Shown here in pieces: positions 24,329-34,945 of a DNA stretch of 64,000 bases. The stretch's first letter is position 1, and the number at the start of each line of letters is the position of its first letter. The notes below the pieces were generated by a model. It had not been told where the DNA came from. It ran no database searches and saw only the letters and a program-made list of their open reading frames with translations. The translations under genes were made by a program, and so were the position numbers. Origin of the DNA: Nitricoxidireducens sp046726235 (lineage in GTDB: Bacteria > Pseudomonadota > Gammaproteobacteria > Burkholderiales > Rhodocyclaceae); assembly GCA_046726235.1 (NCBI GenBank), contig JBKPAD010000002.1:1-64000 (forward strand). The letters are read 5' to 3'.

Positions 24329-25616
24329 TCTCGAACAGCGCGATCGACTCGACGTGCGAGGTGTGCGGGAACATGCTGGCGATGCCCGCACCGATGAGCC
24401 GATATCCCTTTTCGTGCACCAGCACGCCGGCGTCGCGCGCCAGCGTCCCCGGGCTGCAGGAGACGTAGACGATGCGCGCAGGCGCATCGTCGCCAAGGCT
24501 CTTGACGAGTTCGATGGCGCCTTCGCGCGGCGGGTCGATCAGCATCTTGTCGAAGCGGCCGAGCGCGGCGACGCTCTCCGGCGTCGCCTCGAACAGGTTG
24601 GCGACAGCGAACTCGCAGCGCCCGCCGAGGCCGTTGAGTTCGGCGTTGGATCGCGCGCGCTCCACCAGCGCCTGGGCGCCCTCAATGCCGACGACCGTCG
24701 CGCCAAGACGCGCGATCGGCAGGCTGAAGTTGCCGAGGCCGCAGAACAGATCGGCGATGCGCTCGCCGGGCGCCGGCTTCAGCAGCGCCATCGCGCGGCG
24801 CACCAGCATGCGGTTGACGCCATGATTGACCTGCGTGAACTCGGTCGGGCTGAAGCGCAGCGTGACGCCGAAGTCCGGGAGCGAATAGGCGAGCGGCGGC
24901 GCGTCGAGCGGATGGAACAGCGCGGCCGTCGCCGGCCCGCCGGTCTGCAGGTAGAAGACGATGCCGTGGCGATCGGCGAATTCGCGCATGCGCGTTTCAT
25001 CCGCCGCGGTCAGCGGCTCGAGGATGCGCACGACGAGCACCGTCTGGCCGTCGCCGATGGCGAGTTCGAGCTGCGGGATGCGGTCGGGAATCGACAGGCC
25101 GCCGATGAGTTCCTTGAGCGGCGTCAGCAGCGCGGAGACGTGCGGCGGCAGCACTTCGCAGGAGTCCATCACGGCGACGTAGCTGCTGCGCTTCTCGTGG
25201 AAGCCGACGAGCACGCCGCCTTTCTTGGCCACGAGCCGCACGGAAGGCCGCGCCCGAAAACGATAGCCCCACGGCGAACCGGAGATCGGCGGAAAGACGG
25301 TCTCGGCCTTGAGCCGCGAGATATGCCAGAGCGAATCCTCCAGCACCCGCTGCTTGGCGGCCGTCTGCGCCACGGCATCCAGATGCTGCATGCTGCAGCC
25401 GCCGCAGACCCCGAAATGCGGGCAGCGCGGCGTAACACGCTGGCTCGATGCGGTATGCAGGACGGTCAGCTGCGCCTGTTCGTAGCTGGGCTTGCGGCGG
25501 TAGCTCGAGTATTCGACGAGCTCGCCCGGCAGCGCGCCCTCGATGAAAATGACCTTGCCATCGACGTGGGCGACGCCGCGCCCCTCGTTGTCCAGCGATT
25601 CGACCAGCACCTGCAT
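24324..25616 (-). CDS. rlmD: 23S rRNA (uracil-1939-C5)-methyltransferase
   Basis: The 430-residue SAM-dependent enzyme makes m5U1939 in 23S rRNA. It has an N-terminal TRAM domain (about 1-60), iron-sulfur cysteines in CPHFGVCGGCSMQH plus DSCEV further on, SAM motif DLFCGLGNFSLP, and the catalytic cysteine in YVSCSPGTLARD. Length and order fit RlmD. I favour ATG 25616 (MQVLVESLD), where the TRAM domain begins; ATG 25646 would add ten residues, and neither start has a strong ribosome site. The gene appears to be monocistronic. Confidence 0.94.
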   Translation of the reverse strand: MQVLVESLDNEGRGVAHVDGKVIFIEGALPGELVEYSSYRRKPSYEQAQLTVLHTASSQRVTPRCPHFGVCGGCSMQHLDAVAQTAAKQRVLEDSLWHISRLKAETVFPPISGSPWGYRFRARPSVRLVAKKGGVLVGFHEKRSSYVAVMDSCEVLPPHVSALLTPLKELIGGLSIPDRIPQLELAIGDGQTVLVVRILEPLTAADETRMREFADRHGIVFYLQTGGPATAALFHPLDAPPLAYSLPDFGVTLRFSPTEFTQVNHGVNRMLVRRAMALLKPAPGERIADLFCGLGNFSLPIARLGATVVGIEGAQALVERARSNAELNGLGGRCEFAVANLFEATPESVAALGRFDKMLIDPPREGAIELVKSLGDDAPARIVYVSCSPGTLARDAGVLVHEKGYRLIGAGIASMFPHTSHVESIALFEK

Positions 25617-25771
25617 GGAAATTTGACGTGCCGCAAAAGGGCGCAATTATACGGTGGGAGCGGTGTGCGCCCCTATCACCTTTACGCGAAACTGCTAGAA
25701 TCCGGGGCTGGTCGGAGCCACTCCGGCCGCATTTTTCCCGTTACCCTCTCCTCACCAACAAAGGAAAAAAC

Positions 25772-26008
25772 ATGAAGCATTCGCTCCTCGTCGCCGCCCT
25801 CGTCGCACTCGCCGTTTCCGCCTGTGGCAAGAAGGAAGAAGCTGCCCCCGCGCCCGCTCCCGCCCCGGCTGCTGCTCCCGCCCCGGCCCCCGCTGCCGCT
25901 CCGGCCGCTCCCGCCGGCATGGAAGGCATGGCTGGCATGGCCGGCATGGCCGCCCCGGCTCCGGCTGCTCCCGCCGCCGAGGCCCCGAAGGAAGAGCCGA
26001 AGAAGTAA
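25772..26008 (+). CDS. small Ala/Pro-rich lipoprotein
   Basis: The 78-residue product starts with a lipoprotein signal (VALAVSAC, lipobox cysteine about 17) and continues GKKEE, then a low-complexity Ala-Pro stretch, a Met-Gly-rich repeat (MEGMAGMAGMA) and an acidic/basic tail ending PKEEPKK. AAGGA lies upstream of ATG 25772. It has no fold that I recognise and could span or coat the periplasm. It is followed by a strong terminator, so it is probably a single-gene unit. A TAGAAT -10-like word is at 25696-25701. Confidence 0.8.
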   Translation: MKHSLLVAALVALAVSACGKKEEAAPAPAPAPAAAPAPAPAAAPAAPAGMEGMAGMAGMAAPAPAAPAAEAPKEEPKK

Positions 26009-26025
26009 TCCGGCTCTCTTCGCCG

Positions 26026-26055
26026 AAAAAGCCGACCTTCGGGTCGGCTTTTTTT
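26026..26055 (+). terminator. Rho-independent terminator after the lipoprotein gene
   Basis: AAAAAGCCGACC (26026-26037), TTCG loop and GGTCGGCTTTTT (26042-26053) form a 12-bp stem ending in a T-run. The T-run overlaps the stop of the convergent MBL gene at 26054-26056. Confidence 0.9.
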
Positions 26056-26815
26056 ATGCCAGTGCGCGCCAGCCGCAGCCGTCGTCCTGGCCGGCGATGC
26101 CGACCCAGTCGATGCTGCAGCCGAGTGCCGCGGCGACCGCGGCGACGGCCAGTTCCGGCCGGTTGTTCTGCTCGCTGAGGTGGGCGCAGACCACGTGCTG
26201 GAGCCGGCGCGCGTCGACGCGCAGCAACAGGTCGGCCGCGGCGGCGTTGTCCAGATGGCCGAAGCGCCCGGCGATGCGCTGCTTGAGGTGCCACGGATAA
26301 CTGCCGCGCGCGAGCATGTCGGGATCGTGGTTGCATTCCAGCACGAGGGCGTCGCAGGCCGCCAGCATGCTGACCATGTGCGGCGTCACGTGACCGGCAT
26401 CGGTCAGCACGCCGAGGCGATGGCGGCCGTCTGAGACGACGAACTGGACCGGCTCGCGCGCGTCGTGCGGCACCGGATAGGGATGGACCTCGAGCGCGCC
26501 GATCGAGAAGCTCGCATGGCTGTCGAAACGCTCGACGCGCACGCCGGCAAGGGCGCCGGTCGCGACGCAGGTGCCTGCGGTGGCATGGACGGCGATGCCG
26601 TGGCGTTCCGCGCTGCGCGCCACGCCGCCGACATGGTCGCTGTGCTCGTGGGTGACGAGGATGGCGTCGATGTCGCCGGCTTCGATGCCGAGCCGCGCCA
26701 GCCGCCTGGCCAGTTCGCGCGGGCCGAAGCCGCAGTCGACCAGCACCCGCGTGCCGTCGGCCTCGACGAGCAGCGCGTTGCCGCGGCTGCCGCTTCCCAG
26801 TGACGCAAAACGCAT
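26054..26815 (-). CDS. WalJ/YycJ-like MBL-fold hydrolase
   Basis: The 253-residue product begins MRFASLGSGSRGNALLVEADG and carries the metal motif THEHSDHVGG (HxHxDH), TDAGHVTPH and ECNHDPDM, all typical of the YycJ/WalJ branch of metallo-beta-lactamase-fold proteins, some of which have 5'-exonuclease activity. The substrate here is not known. Its stop codon lies in the T-run of the preceding lipoprotein terminator, so the two converge tightly. It is divergent from the aldolase gene about 110 bases away. Confidence 0.9.
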   Translation of the reverse strand: MRFASLGSGSRGNALLVEADGTRVLVDCGFGPRELARRLARLGIEAGDIDAILVTHEHSDHVGGVARSAERHGIAVHATAGTCVATGALAGVRVERFDSHASFSIGALEVHPYPVPHDAREPVQFVVSDGRHRLGVLTDAGHVTPHMVSMLAACDALVLECNHDPDMLARGSYPWHLKQRIAGRFGHLDNAAAADLLLRVDARRLQHVVCAHLSEQNNRPELAVAAVAAALGCSIDWVGIAGQDDGCGWRALA

Positions 26816-26928
26816 GAACCCAGACCCCGTTTGACGGCCGTCAGTGTACCTGCTTGCCCGCCGCCCCGGACCCGCCTATAAAGGAGTTCCGCGCCGCAGC
26901 GGCGCCGATTCGACGAGAGAGAAAACCG

Positions 26929-27981
<1,053 letters not shown>

Positions 27982-27984
27982 ACG

Positions 27985-28013
27985 ACGAAGCCCGGCGCGA
28001 GGCCGGGCTTCGT
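27985..28013. terminator. hairpin between aldolase and bamC
   Basis: ACGAAGCCCGGC (27985-27996) and GCCGGGCTTCGT (28002-28013) are exact inverted repeats with a 5-base loop. There is no strong T-run on either side, but the position between convergent genes suggests a shared terminator. Confidence 0.65.
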
Positions 28014-28029
28014 GCCTGTCAATGCAGCG

Positions 28030-29166
28030 TCACTTCAGCTGTTCGTAGAGCAGGCCGAGGATCTTCTTCGAGGAATCCGCCTTGTCGACGCCGCCTTCGC
28101 GCGTCAGTACCTGAACTGCGCTCAACTCGCCCTGTCCCTTGACGAAGATGCGGTACTGGGTGTTCGCCAGCGGGTCGGGCTTGCCCTTCCAGAACGCCAG
28201 CTTCGACAGGAAGCCCTTGTCCTCCTTCTTGGCGCCGTCCGCTTCGGGGTCGACGTAGCGCACGAAGTAGAGGCCCTGCGAGCGGTCGCGATCCTCGACG
28301 GTGAATCCGACGCGGTCCAGCGCGAGGCCGACGCGGCGCCAGGCTCGATCGAAGGGTTCCTGGAGTTCGAGCGTGCCGCCGCCGTCCGCCGCGGGCTTGA
28401 GCTTGGCGCGCTCGTCGGGCTTGGTGATGCCGGCCGCGAGCATCGTCTTGGCGCGCGTGTCCTCGACGCCCATGCGCACCATCAGGCGGCCGAGCATCTC
28501 GGCCTCCAGTTCGGGGTCCGCCGGGCGCGGCTGCCAGCGCGTCTCGCTCTTGCCCTCGTTGGTGTAGATCTCGTAGAGGCCGCGGTGGCTGATGTAGATC
28601 TCGGTCGTGCCCGGCGTCGCGCCCTTCTCGAGGCGGGTGCGGAACTTGTCGCGCTCGGCCGTCGAGTACAGCGAATCGAACATCTTACCGAGCGTGTTGC
28701 GGATGATGTCCGTCGGCAGCTTGGCGCGGTTCTCGGCCCAGTCCGTTTCCATGATGCCGGCCTCCGGCATCTCGACGTTCACGATGAAGCCGTTCTCCTG
28801 CCAGAACTCCTTGACGGTCTCCCATACCTTCTCGGGAGAGCCCTCGAGGACCAGCCAGCGCTGGTTGCCGGAGCGCTCGATGCGCACCTTGTCCACCTTC
28901 GGCAGCAGCTCCGGCGCCGTCGACGCGCGCGTCGAACCGCTACGCTCGCCCGAGTAGGCCGAGTAGGTCGCCGAGCCTTTGCTGCCCTGGATGTCGGGCA
29001 CCGTATAGCGCTCGTCACGGCTCGGCCGCGTCAGGTCTGGCGGGATTTCGAGGCTGGGCACCGACTGCTTGCTCGCCGACTTGTAGTCGATCTTCTTCGA
29101 CTCGGGGATGATGCCCTCGCAGCCCGCGAGGGCGACGCAGAGGCCAAACAGGAAGAACTTCTTCAT
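28030..29166 (-). CDS. bamC: outer-membrane assembly lipoprotein BamC
   Basis: The 378-residue product is an NlpB/BamC lipoprotein of the BAM complex, which inserts beta-barrel proteins into the outer membrane. It has signal peptide MKKFFLFGLCVALAGC with lipobox cysteine 16, an unstructured N-terminal region, then two helix-grip-like domains (about 95-210 and 265-375). ATG 29166 follows the dapA stop by only a few bases, so dapA-bamC is an operon, the usual arrangement in proteobacteria. Confidence 0.93.
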   Translation of the reverse strand: MKKFFLFGLCVALAGCEGIIPESKKIDYKSASKQSVPSLEIPPDLTRPSRDERYTVPDIQGSKGSATYSAYSGERSGSTRASTAPELLPKVDKVRIERSGNQRWLVLEGSPEKVWETVKEFWQENGFIVNVEMPEAGIMETDWAENRAKLPTDIIRNTLGKMFDSLYSTAERDKFRTRLEKGATPGTTEIYISHRGLYEIYTNEGKSETRWQPRPADPELEAEMLGRLMVRMGVEDTRAKTMLAAGITKPDERAKLKPAADGGGTLELQEPFDRAWRRVGLALDRVGFTVEDRDRSQGLYFVRYVDPEADGAKKEDKGFLSKLAFWKGKPDPLANTQYRIFVKGQGELSAVQVLTREGGVDKADSSKKILGLLYEQLK

Positions 29167-29171
29167 TGAGC

Positions 29172-30050
29172 TCAGACCGTGATTCCCGCTTCGCGCATGG
29201 CGCCAAGCAGCTTGTCGTGGAATTCCTTCGAGAACGGCGTCATCGGCAGGCGCTGTCCGTCTTCGATCAGGCCCATGCGGGCGCAGGCCCACTTGACCGG
29301 AATCGGGTTGGCTTCGAGGAACAGGTTGCGATGCAGACCCAGCAAGCGGAAGTTCAGTTCCCTTGCCTTGGCGAGATCGCCCGCCATTGCGGCGGCGATC
29401 ATCTGGTGCATCAGCCGCGGCGCGACGTTGGCCGTCACCGAAATCGTGCCCTTGCCGCCGAGCAGCGTCAGCGCCAGCGCCGAGGCGTCGTCGCCGCTCA
29501 GCACGGCGAAGCCCTGCGGCGCGCGCTTGATGAGGTCGCTGCCGCGCTCGATGTTGCCGGTGGCATCCTTGATGCCGACGATGTTCGGCACCTGCGCCAG
29601 GCGCAGCGCCGTGTCGTTCGACAGGTCGGCGACGGTGCGCCCCGGCACGTTGTAGAGGATCATCGGCAGCGCGACGGCTTCGGCGATCGCCTTGAAATGC
29701 TGGTACAGGCCTTCCTGCGTCGGCTTGTTGTAGTACGGGACCACCGAGAGGTGCGCGTCGGCGCCGGCTTCGCGCGCGAACTGCGCCAGCTCGATCGCCT
29801 CGGACGTCGAATTCGCGCCGGTGCCGGCGACGACGGGGACACGGCCCGCGGCCTGCTCGACGACGGCGCGGATGAGCTGGCAGTGCTCGTCGAAGTTGAC
29901 CGTCGGCGATTCGCCGGTGGTGCCGACGACGACGAGGGCGTCGCTGCCCTCGGCGACATGCCAGTCGACGAGCTTGCGCAGGCGCGGCAGATCGAGGCTG
30001 CCGTCGGCATGCATCGGGGTGACGATCGCCGGAATGGAACCGTGAATCAT
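29172..30050 (-). CDS. dapA: 4-hydroxy-tetrahydrodipicolinate synthase
   Basis: The 292-residue enzyme condenses pyruvate with aspartate-semialdehyde, the first step committed to lysine and diaminopimelate. The Schiff-base lysine is K161 in GIKDATGN, Tyr133 in ILYNVPGRT is the catalytic tyrosine, and VVGTTGESPTV is the conserved substrate loop. Length is typical. It precedes bamC on the same strand. Aspartokinase (lysC) of the same pathway is separately encoded at 49680. Confidence 0.96.
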   Translation of the reverse strand: MIHGSIPAIVTPMHADGSLDLPRLRKLVDWHVAEGSDALVVVGTTGESPTVNFDEHCQLIRAVVEQAAGRVPVVAGTGANSTSEAIELAQFAREAGADAHLSVVPYYNKPTQEGLYQHFKAIAEAVALPMILYNVPGRTVADLSNDTALRLAQVPNIVGIKDATGNIERGSDLIKRAPQGFAVLSGDDASALALTLLGGKGTISVTANVAPRLMHQMIAAAMAGDLAKARELNFRLLGLHRNLFLEANPIPVKWACARMGLIEDGQRLPMTPFSKEFHDKLLGAMREAGITV

Positions 30051-30106
30051 GGTGATCCTGTACGAAAACGGGTGAAGGATTCTACTGCGGATTAAGTACT
30101 TGTAAG

Positions 30107-31030
30107 TTAAAGCTCCGCCAGCACTTTGATGTGGGCGGCGACGCTGCGCGCCAGCGCCGACAGCGCGTAGCCGCCTTCGAGCATCGAGACGATGCGCCCC
30201 TCGGCCGACTCGTGCGCGACTTCCTTGAGGCGCTCGGTCACCCAGGCGTAGTCGGACTCGAGCAGGCCGAGCGAGCCCATGTCGTCCTCGTAGTGGGCGT
30301 CGAAACCGGCGGAGACCAGGATCATCTGCGGCGCGAACTCGCGCAGCCGCGGCATCCAGGTCTGCTCGACCATCTCGCGGAAGGCGTCGCCGCGCGTGCC
30401 GGCCTTGAGCGGCACGTTGCACATGTTCGGCGCCGGATTCTCGGTGCCGCAGTACGGATAGAACGGATGCTGGAAGCTGCCGACCATCAGCACGTGCTCG
30501 TCGTTGGCGAGGATCTCCTCGGTGCCGTTGCCGTGATGGACGTCGAAATCGACCACGGCGACGCGCTCCAGCCCCCAGGCGGCGACCGCATGGCGCGCCG
30601 CGACCGCGATGTTGTTGAAGAAGCAGAAGCCCATCGCCTTGGCGCGCTCGGCGTGGTGGCCGGGCGGGCGCACGGCGCAGAAGGCCGTCGGCACTTCCTT
30701 CTTCATCACCAGGTCGACGGCCAGCACGCCGGCGCCGGCGGCGCGATAGGCCGCCTGCAGCGTGCCCGGGCTCATCGCCGTATCGGGATCGAGGTGGAAG
30801 ATGCCCTGCGACGGACTGTTCGCGCGCAGGCTGTCGATGTACTCCCGCGGATGCGCGCGCAGCAGTTGCTCGTCCTCGGCCAGCGGCGCGTCGTGAAAGC
30901 TCAGGTAGAGATCCAGGCCGGCGGCGATCAGGCGATCCTGGATGGCGCTGAGGCGGTCGGGGCACTCGGGATGATGCGCGCCCATGTCGTGCTTCCAGCA
31001 GTCGCGATGGGTGATGAAGGCAGTGGTCAT
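30107..31030 (-). CDS. histone-deacetylase-family (class II-like) amidohydrolase
   Basis: The 307-residue Zn-dependent hydrolase of the HDAC/AcuC/acetylpolyamine amidohydrolase superfamily shows RPPGHHAE (catalytic His pair), VVDFDVHHGNGT (zinc Asp/His) and LVSAGFDAHYED (second zinc Asp). All catalytic residues are present. In bacteria such proteins deacetylate polyamines or acyl-lysines; the substrate here is unknown. I chose ATG 31030 (MTTAFITHRD) rather than 31048. It is divergent from the MoxR gene, with about 58 bases between starts. Confidence 0.92.
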   Translation of the reverse strand: MTTAFITHRDCWKHDMGAHHPECPDRLSAIQDRLIAAGLDLYLSFHDAPLAEDEQLLRAHPREYIDSLRANSPSQGIFHLDPDTAMSPGTLQAAYRAAGAGVLAVDLVMKKEVPTAFCAVRPPGHHAERAKAMGFCFFNNIAVAARHAVAAWGLERVAVVDFDVHHGNGTEEILANDEHVLMVGSFQHPFYPYCGTENPAPNMCNVPLKAGTRGDAFREMVEQTWMPRLREFAPQMILVSAGFDAHYEDDMGSLGLLESDYAWVTERLKEVAHESAEGRIVSMLEGGYALSALARSVAAHIKVLAEL

Positions 31031-31088
31031 GCGGCGGATCGCATACAATCAAAACCGCATTATCGCCTGTTTCCCCGCGCCCCAGACG

Positions 31089-32018
<930 letters not shown>

Positions 32019-32022
32019 GCCG

Positions 32023-32991
32023 ATGAGCCTGTCGGCAACGCTGCGCGAGCGTTTCGCCGTCTGGGCCCTGCGCACGCGCCCGCCCGAGACGGCGCCGATC
32101 GTGCTCGGCCGCCGGCGCATCTACGTGCTGCCGACCCGCGCCGGCGTCGCCTTCGCGCTCGCCCTCTTCGTCATGATGCTGGGCGCCGTCAACTACAACC
32201 TCAGCCTCGGCCATGCGCTGGTGTTCCTGCTCGCCGGCCTCGGCATCTCGGCGATCCTGCAGACCTTTCGCAACCTCGCCGGCCTCATCATCGAACCGGG
32301 ACGCTGCGAGCCGGTGTTCGCCGGCGAGATCGCGCACTTCGCGCTGGCCTTGCGCAATCCGCGCGACCTCGAGCGCCGGCAGGTCCGCCTCGGCGTCGGC
32401 GGCGGCAGCGGCGACTGCATCGACGTCGCGCCGATGGGCGCAGCGCAGGCGCGACTCGGCTTGCCGGCGCCGCGCCGCGGCTGGCTCGCCCTGCCGCGCA
32501 TCACGCTGGAAACGCGCTATCCGCTCGGCCTGATCCGCGCCTGGGCCTATGCGGCGCCGGAGATGCGCTGCCTCGTCTATCCGCAGCCGGCCGCCGATGC
32601 GCCGCGGCTGCCCGCCGCCGCAGGCAGTGCGGGCGGCAGCCTGCAAGGCGCCAGCGGCAACGAGGACTTCGCCGGCCTGCGCACGCACCAGCCGGCCGAC
32701 TCGCCGCGCCACGTCGCCTGGAAGGCCGCGGCACGGCATGGGGTCGCGGCACCGCTGCAAACCAAGCTCTTCGCCGGCGCCAGCGTCGGCATGCTCTGGC
32801 TCGACTGGGACGAAGTCCCGGCCGACGGCGTCGAAGCCCGCCTCGCCATCCTCGCCCGCTGGGTGCTCGACGCCGACGCGGCGGGCTGCGCCTGGGGCCT
32901 GCGCCTGCCCGGCGCCAGCTTGCCGCCGGATCGCGGCGCCGCGCACGTCCATGCCTGCCTTAAGGCGCTCGCCCTCCATGGCCGCGCCTGA
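32023..32991 (+). CDS. DUF58 family membrane protein
   Basis: The 322-residue protein has two membrane helices near the N-terminus (about 40-80) and the DUF58 core, including GRCEPVFAGE and FAGLRTHQPADSPRHVAWKA, the latter close to the family pattern around R-Y-G-D. DUF58 proteins may carry a von Willebrand-like fold and pair with MoxR. It overlaps the transglutaminase gene by 14 bases. Its molecular role is not established. Confidence 0.9.
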   Translation: MSLSATLRERFAVWALRTRPPETAPIVLGRRRIYVLPTRAGVAFALALFVMMLGAVNYNLSLGHALVFLLAGLGISAILQTFRNLAGLIIEPGRCEPVFAGEIAHFALALRNPRDLERRQVRLGVGGGSGDCIDVAPMGAAQARLGLPAPRRGWLALPRITLETRYPLGLIRAWAYAAPEMRCLVYPQPAADAPRLPAAAGSAGGSLQGASGNEDFAGLRTHQPADSPRHVAWKAAARHGVAAPLQTKLFAGASVGMLWLDWDEVPADGVEARLAILARWVLDADAAGCAWGLRLPGASLPPDRGAAHVHACLKALALHGRA

Positions 32992-34945
32992 ACCGTCCCG
33001 CATCGAGGCGGCGGACCCGCCGCCGCTGCTCGACCGTGCGCAGTGCTGGTGGCTGATCGCGGCGGCGGTCGTCGCGCTGTTGCCGCTGGTGCAATACCAG
33101 CCGCCATGGCTGGCTGCCGGCGCCGCCGCGGCGCTCGGCCTGCGTGCCTGGCTGCTCGCCACGCATCGCCCGCTGCCCAACCGCTGGGTGCTCGCCTTCG
33201 CGGCCCTGGCGGCCAGCGTCGGCGTCTACCTCGAATACCGCACGCTGTTCGGCCAGAACCCGGGTGTCGCGCTGCTGGCGATGTTCCTCGCGCTCAAGCA
33301 ACTCGAGAGCCGGGCGCCGCGCGATGGCCTCGCCAGCATCTTCCTCTGCTACTTCCTCGTGCTCACGGGTTTCTTCTACTCGCAGGCGATCGCCAACGGC
33401 CTGATGCTGTTTGCCGCCGTGCTGGCGACCACCGCAGCGCTCGCCAGCCTCACCGACAGCCGGCCGGCGCCCGCGGCGCAACTGCGCAAGTCCGGCTGGA
33501 TGCTGGCGCAGTCGCTGCCCTTCCTGCTGCTGCTGTTCGTGCTGTTCCCGCGCATATCCGGGCCGCTGTGGGGCCTGCCGCGCGATGCCTTCAGCGGCCA
33601 GACCGGCCTTTCGGACAGCATGTCGCCGGGCGCGATCAGCAACCTGTCGCAATCCGACGCCATCGCCTTCCGGGCGCGCTTCATCGACGCCGTGCCGCCG
33701 CGCGACCAGCTCTACTGGCGCGGTCCGGTGCTGACGGTGTTCGACGGCCTCACGTGGCGCATGGTGCGCCATGGCCTCATCACCGGGCTGTCGACGACGT
33801 CCGACACTTCCGGCGTGCGGCACGAAGTCACCCTGGAACCGCACAACAAGCCGTGGCTGTTCGCGCTCGAGCTGCCGGTACGGCGCCCCATCGACAGCGT
33901 GATGACGCGCGACTTCCAGATGCTGGCCACGGCGCCGGTAAACGAACGGCGACGCTACGAGGTGACCTCGGTGCCGCGCTACAGCGTCGGCGTGCAGGAG
34001 TCGCCGCGCGTGCTGGCGCTGGCAAGCCACCTGCCGCCGGGCCGCAACCCGCGCACGCTGGCGCTGGCGCGCGAATGGCGCGCGGCGTCTTCCGACGATG
34101 CCGCGATCCTGCGCACGGCCCTCGCGTTCTTCGTAGGCCAGCGCCTCATCTACACGCTGAGCCCGCCGCTGACGGGTACGCACGGCGTGGACGACTTCCT
34201 GTTCGAGACGCGCCAGGGGTTCTGCGAGCACTTCGCCGGCGCCTTCGTCTTCGCCATGCGCGCGGCCGGCGTGCCGGCGCGCGTCGTGCTCGGCTACCAG
34301 GGCGGGGAGATCAATCCCGTCGACGGCTTCATGACCGTGCGCCAGTCCGACGCCCACGCCTGGGCCGAAGTCTGGCTCGAAGGCCGCGGCTGGACGCGCG
34401 TCGACCCGACGGCCGCCAGCCACCCTACCCGCATCGACAGGAACCTCGCCGCCGCCGTGCCTGCGGGCGATCCGCTGCCGCTGCTGATGCGGGCGAACCT
34501 GGCCTGGCTGCGCGACCTACGCTACCGCTGGGATGCCGTCGCCAACGGCTGGAACCAGTGGATCGTCGGCTACAACCCGCAGCGCCAGATGGAGTTCCTG
34601 GCGCGCCTCGGGCTCGATTCCGCCGACTGGCGCCAGATGGCGTCGCTGCTGTCCGCCCTCGGCGGCGCGGCGCTGGCGGCGCTCGCCTGGGCCGTGCTGC
34701 GCCAGCGCCGCAGCGTCGACCCGGCGCAGGCGCTGTGGCTCAAGGCGACGGCGAAGCTCGCGCGGCGCGGCCTGCCGCCGCTGCCCTGGGAAGGCCCGCG
34801 CGACTACGCGCGCCGCATCGCCACCGCGCGTCCGGCGATAGCGCAGGAAATCGACGCCATCTCGTCGCTCTACGCCGGGGCGCGCTATGGCAAAGTGCGC
34901 GACCTCCAAGCCCTGCGCACGCGCGTTGCCGCCTTCAAGCCATGA
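32978..34945 (+). CDS. tgpA: TgpA-type transglutaminase-like membrane protein
   Basis: The 655-residue protein has about six membrane helices in the first ~190 residues, a periplasmic transglutaminase-like domain with the catalytic triad in FCEHFAGAF (Cys), SDAHAWAEVW (His) and RVDPTAA (Asp), a further membrane segment near 560-580 and a DUF4129-like tail. Pseudomonas TgpA is an essential transglutaminase-like protein of the same layout. ATG 32978 overlaps the DUF58 end, and its stop overlaps the mltB start (ATGA), so moxR-DUF58-tgpA-mltB is one coupled unit. Confidence 0.9.
   Translation: MAAPEPSRIEAADPPPLLDRAQCWWLIAAAVVALLPLVQYQPPWLAAGAAAALGLRAWLLATHRPLPNRWVLAFAALAASVGVYLEYRTLFGQNPGVALLAMFLALKQLESRAPRDGLASIFLCYFLVLTGFFYSQAIANGLMLFAAVLATTAALASLTDSRPAPAAQLRKSGWMLAQSLPFLLLLFVLFPRISGPLWGLPRDAFSGQTGLSDSMSPGAISNLSQSDAIAFRARFIDAVPPRDQLYWRGPVLTVFDGLTWRMVRHGLITGLSTTSDTSGVRHEVTLEPHNKPWLFALELPVRRPIDSVMTRDFQMLATAPVNERRRYEVTSVPRYSVGVQESPRVLALASHLPPGRNPRTLALAREWRAASSDDAAILRTALAFFVGQRLIYTLSPPLTGTHGVDDFLFETRQGFCEHFAGAFVFAMRAAGVPARVVLGYQGGEINPVDGFMTVRQSDAHAWAEVWLEGRGWTRVDPTAASHPTRIDRNLAAAVPAGDPLPLLMRANLAWLRDLRYRWDAVANGWNQWIVGYNPQRQMEFLARLGLDSADWRQMASLLSALGGAALAALAWAVLRQRRSVDPAQALWLKATAKLARRGLPPLPWEGPRDYARRIATARPAIAQEIDAISSLYAGARYGKVRDLQALRTRVAAFKP

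Noticed and set aside
25840..26000. Ala/Pro and Met-Gly repeats as a DNA repeat element
   Set aside because: They are codon-level low complexity within a genuine small lipoprotein gene with signal peptide, ribosome site and terminator.
33043..34900. Upstream part of the long frame that ends with mltB
   Set aside because: Translation before 34942 is an out-of-frame reading of tgpA; the mltB product starts at the signal peptide ATG 34942.
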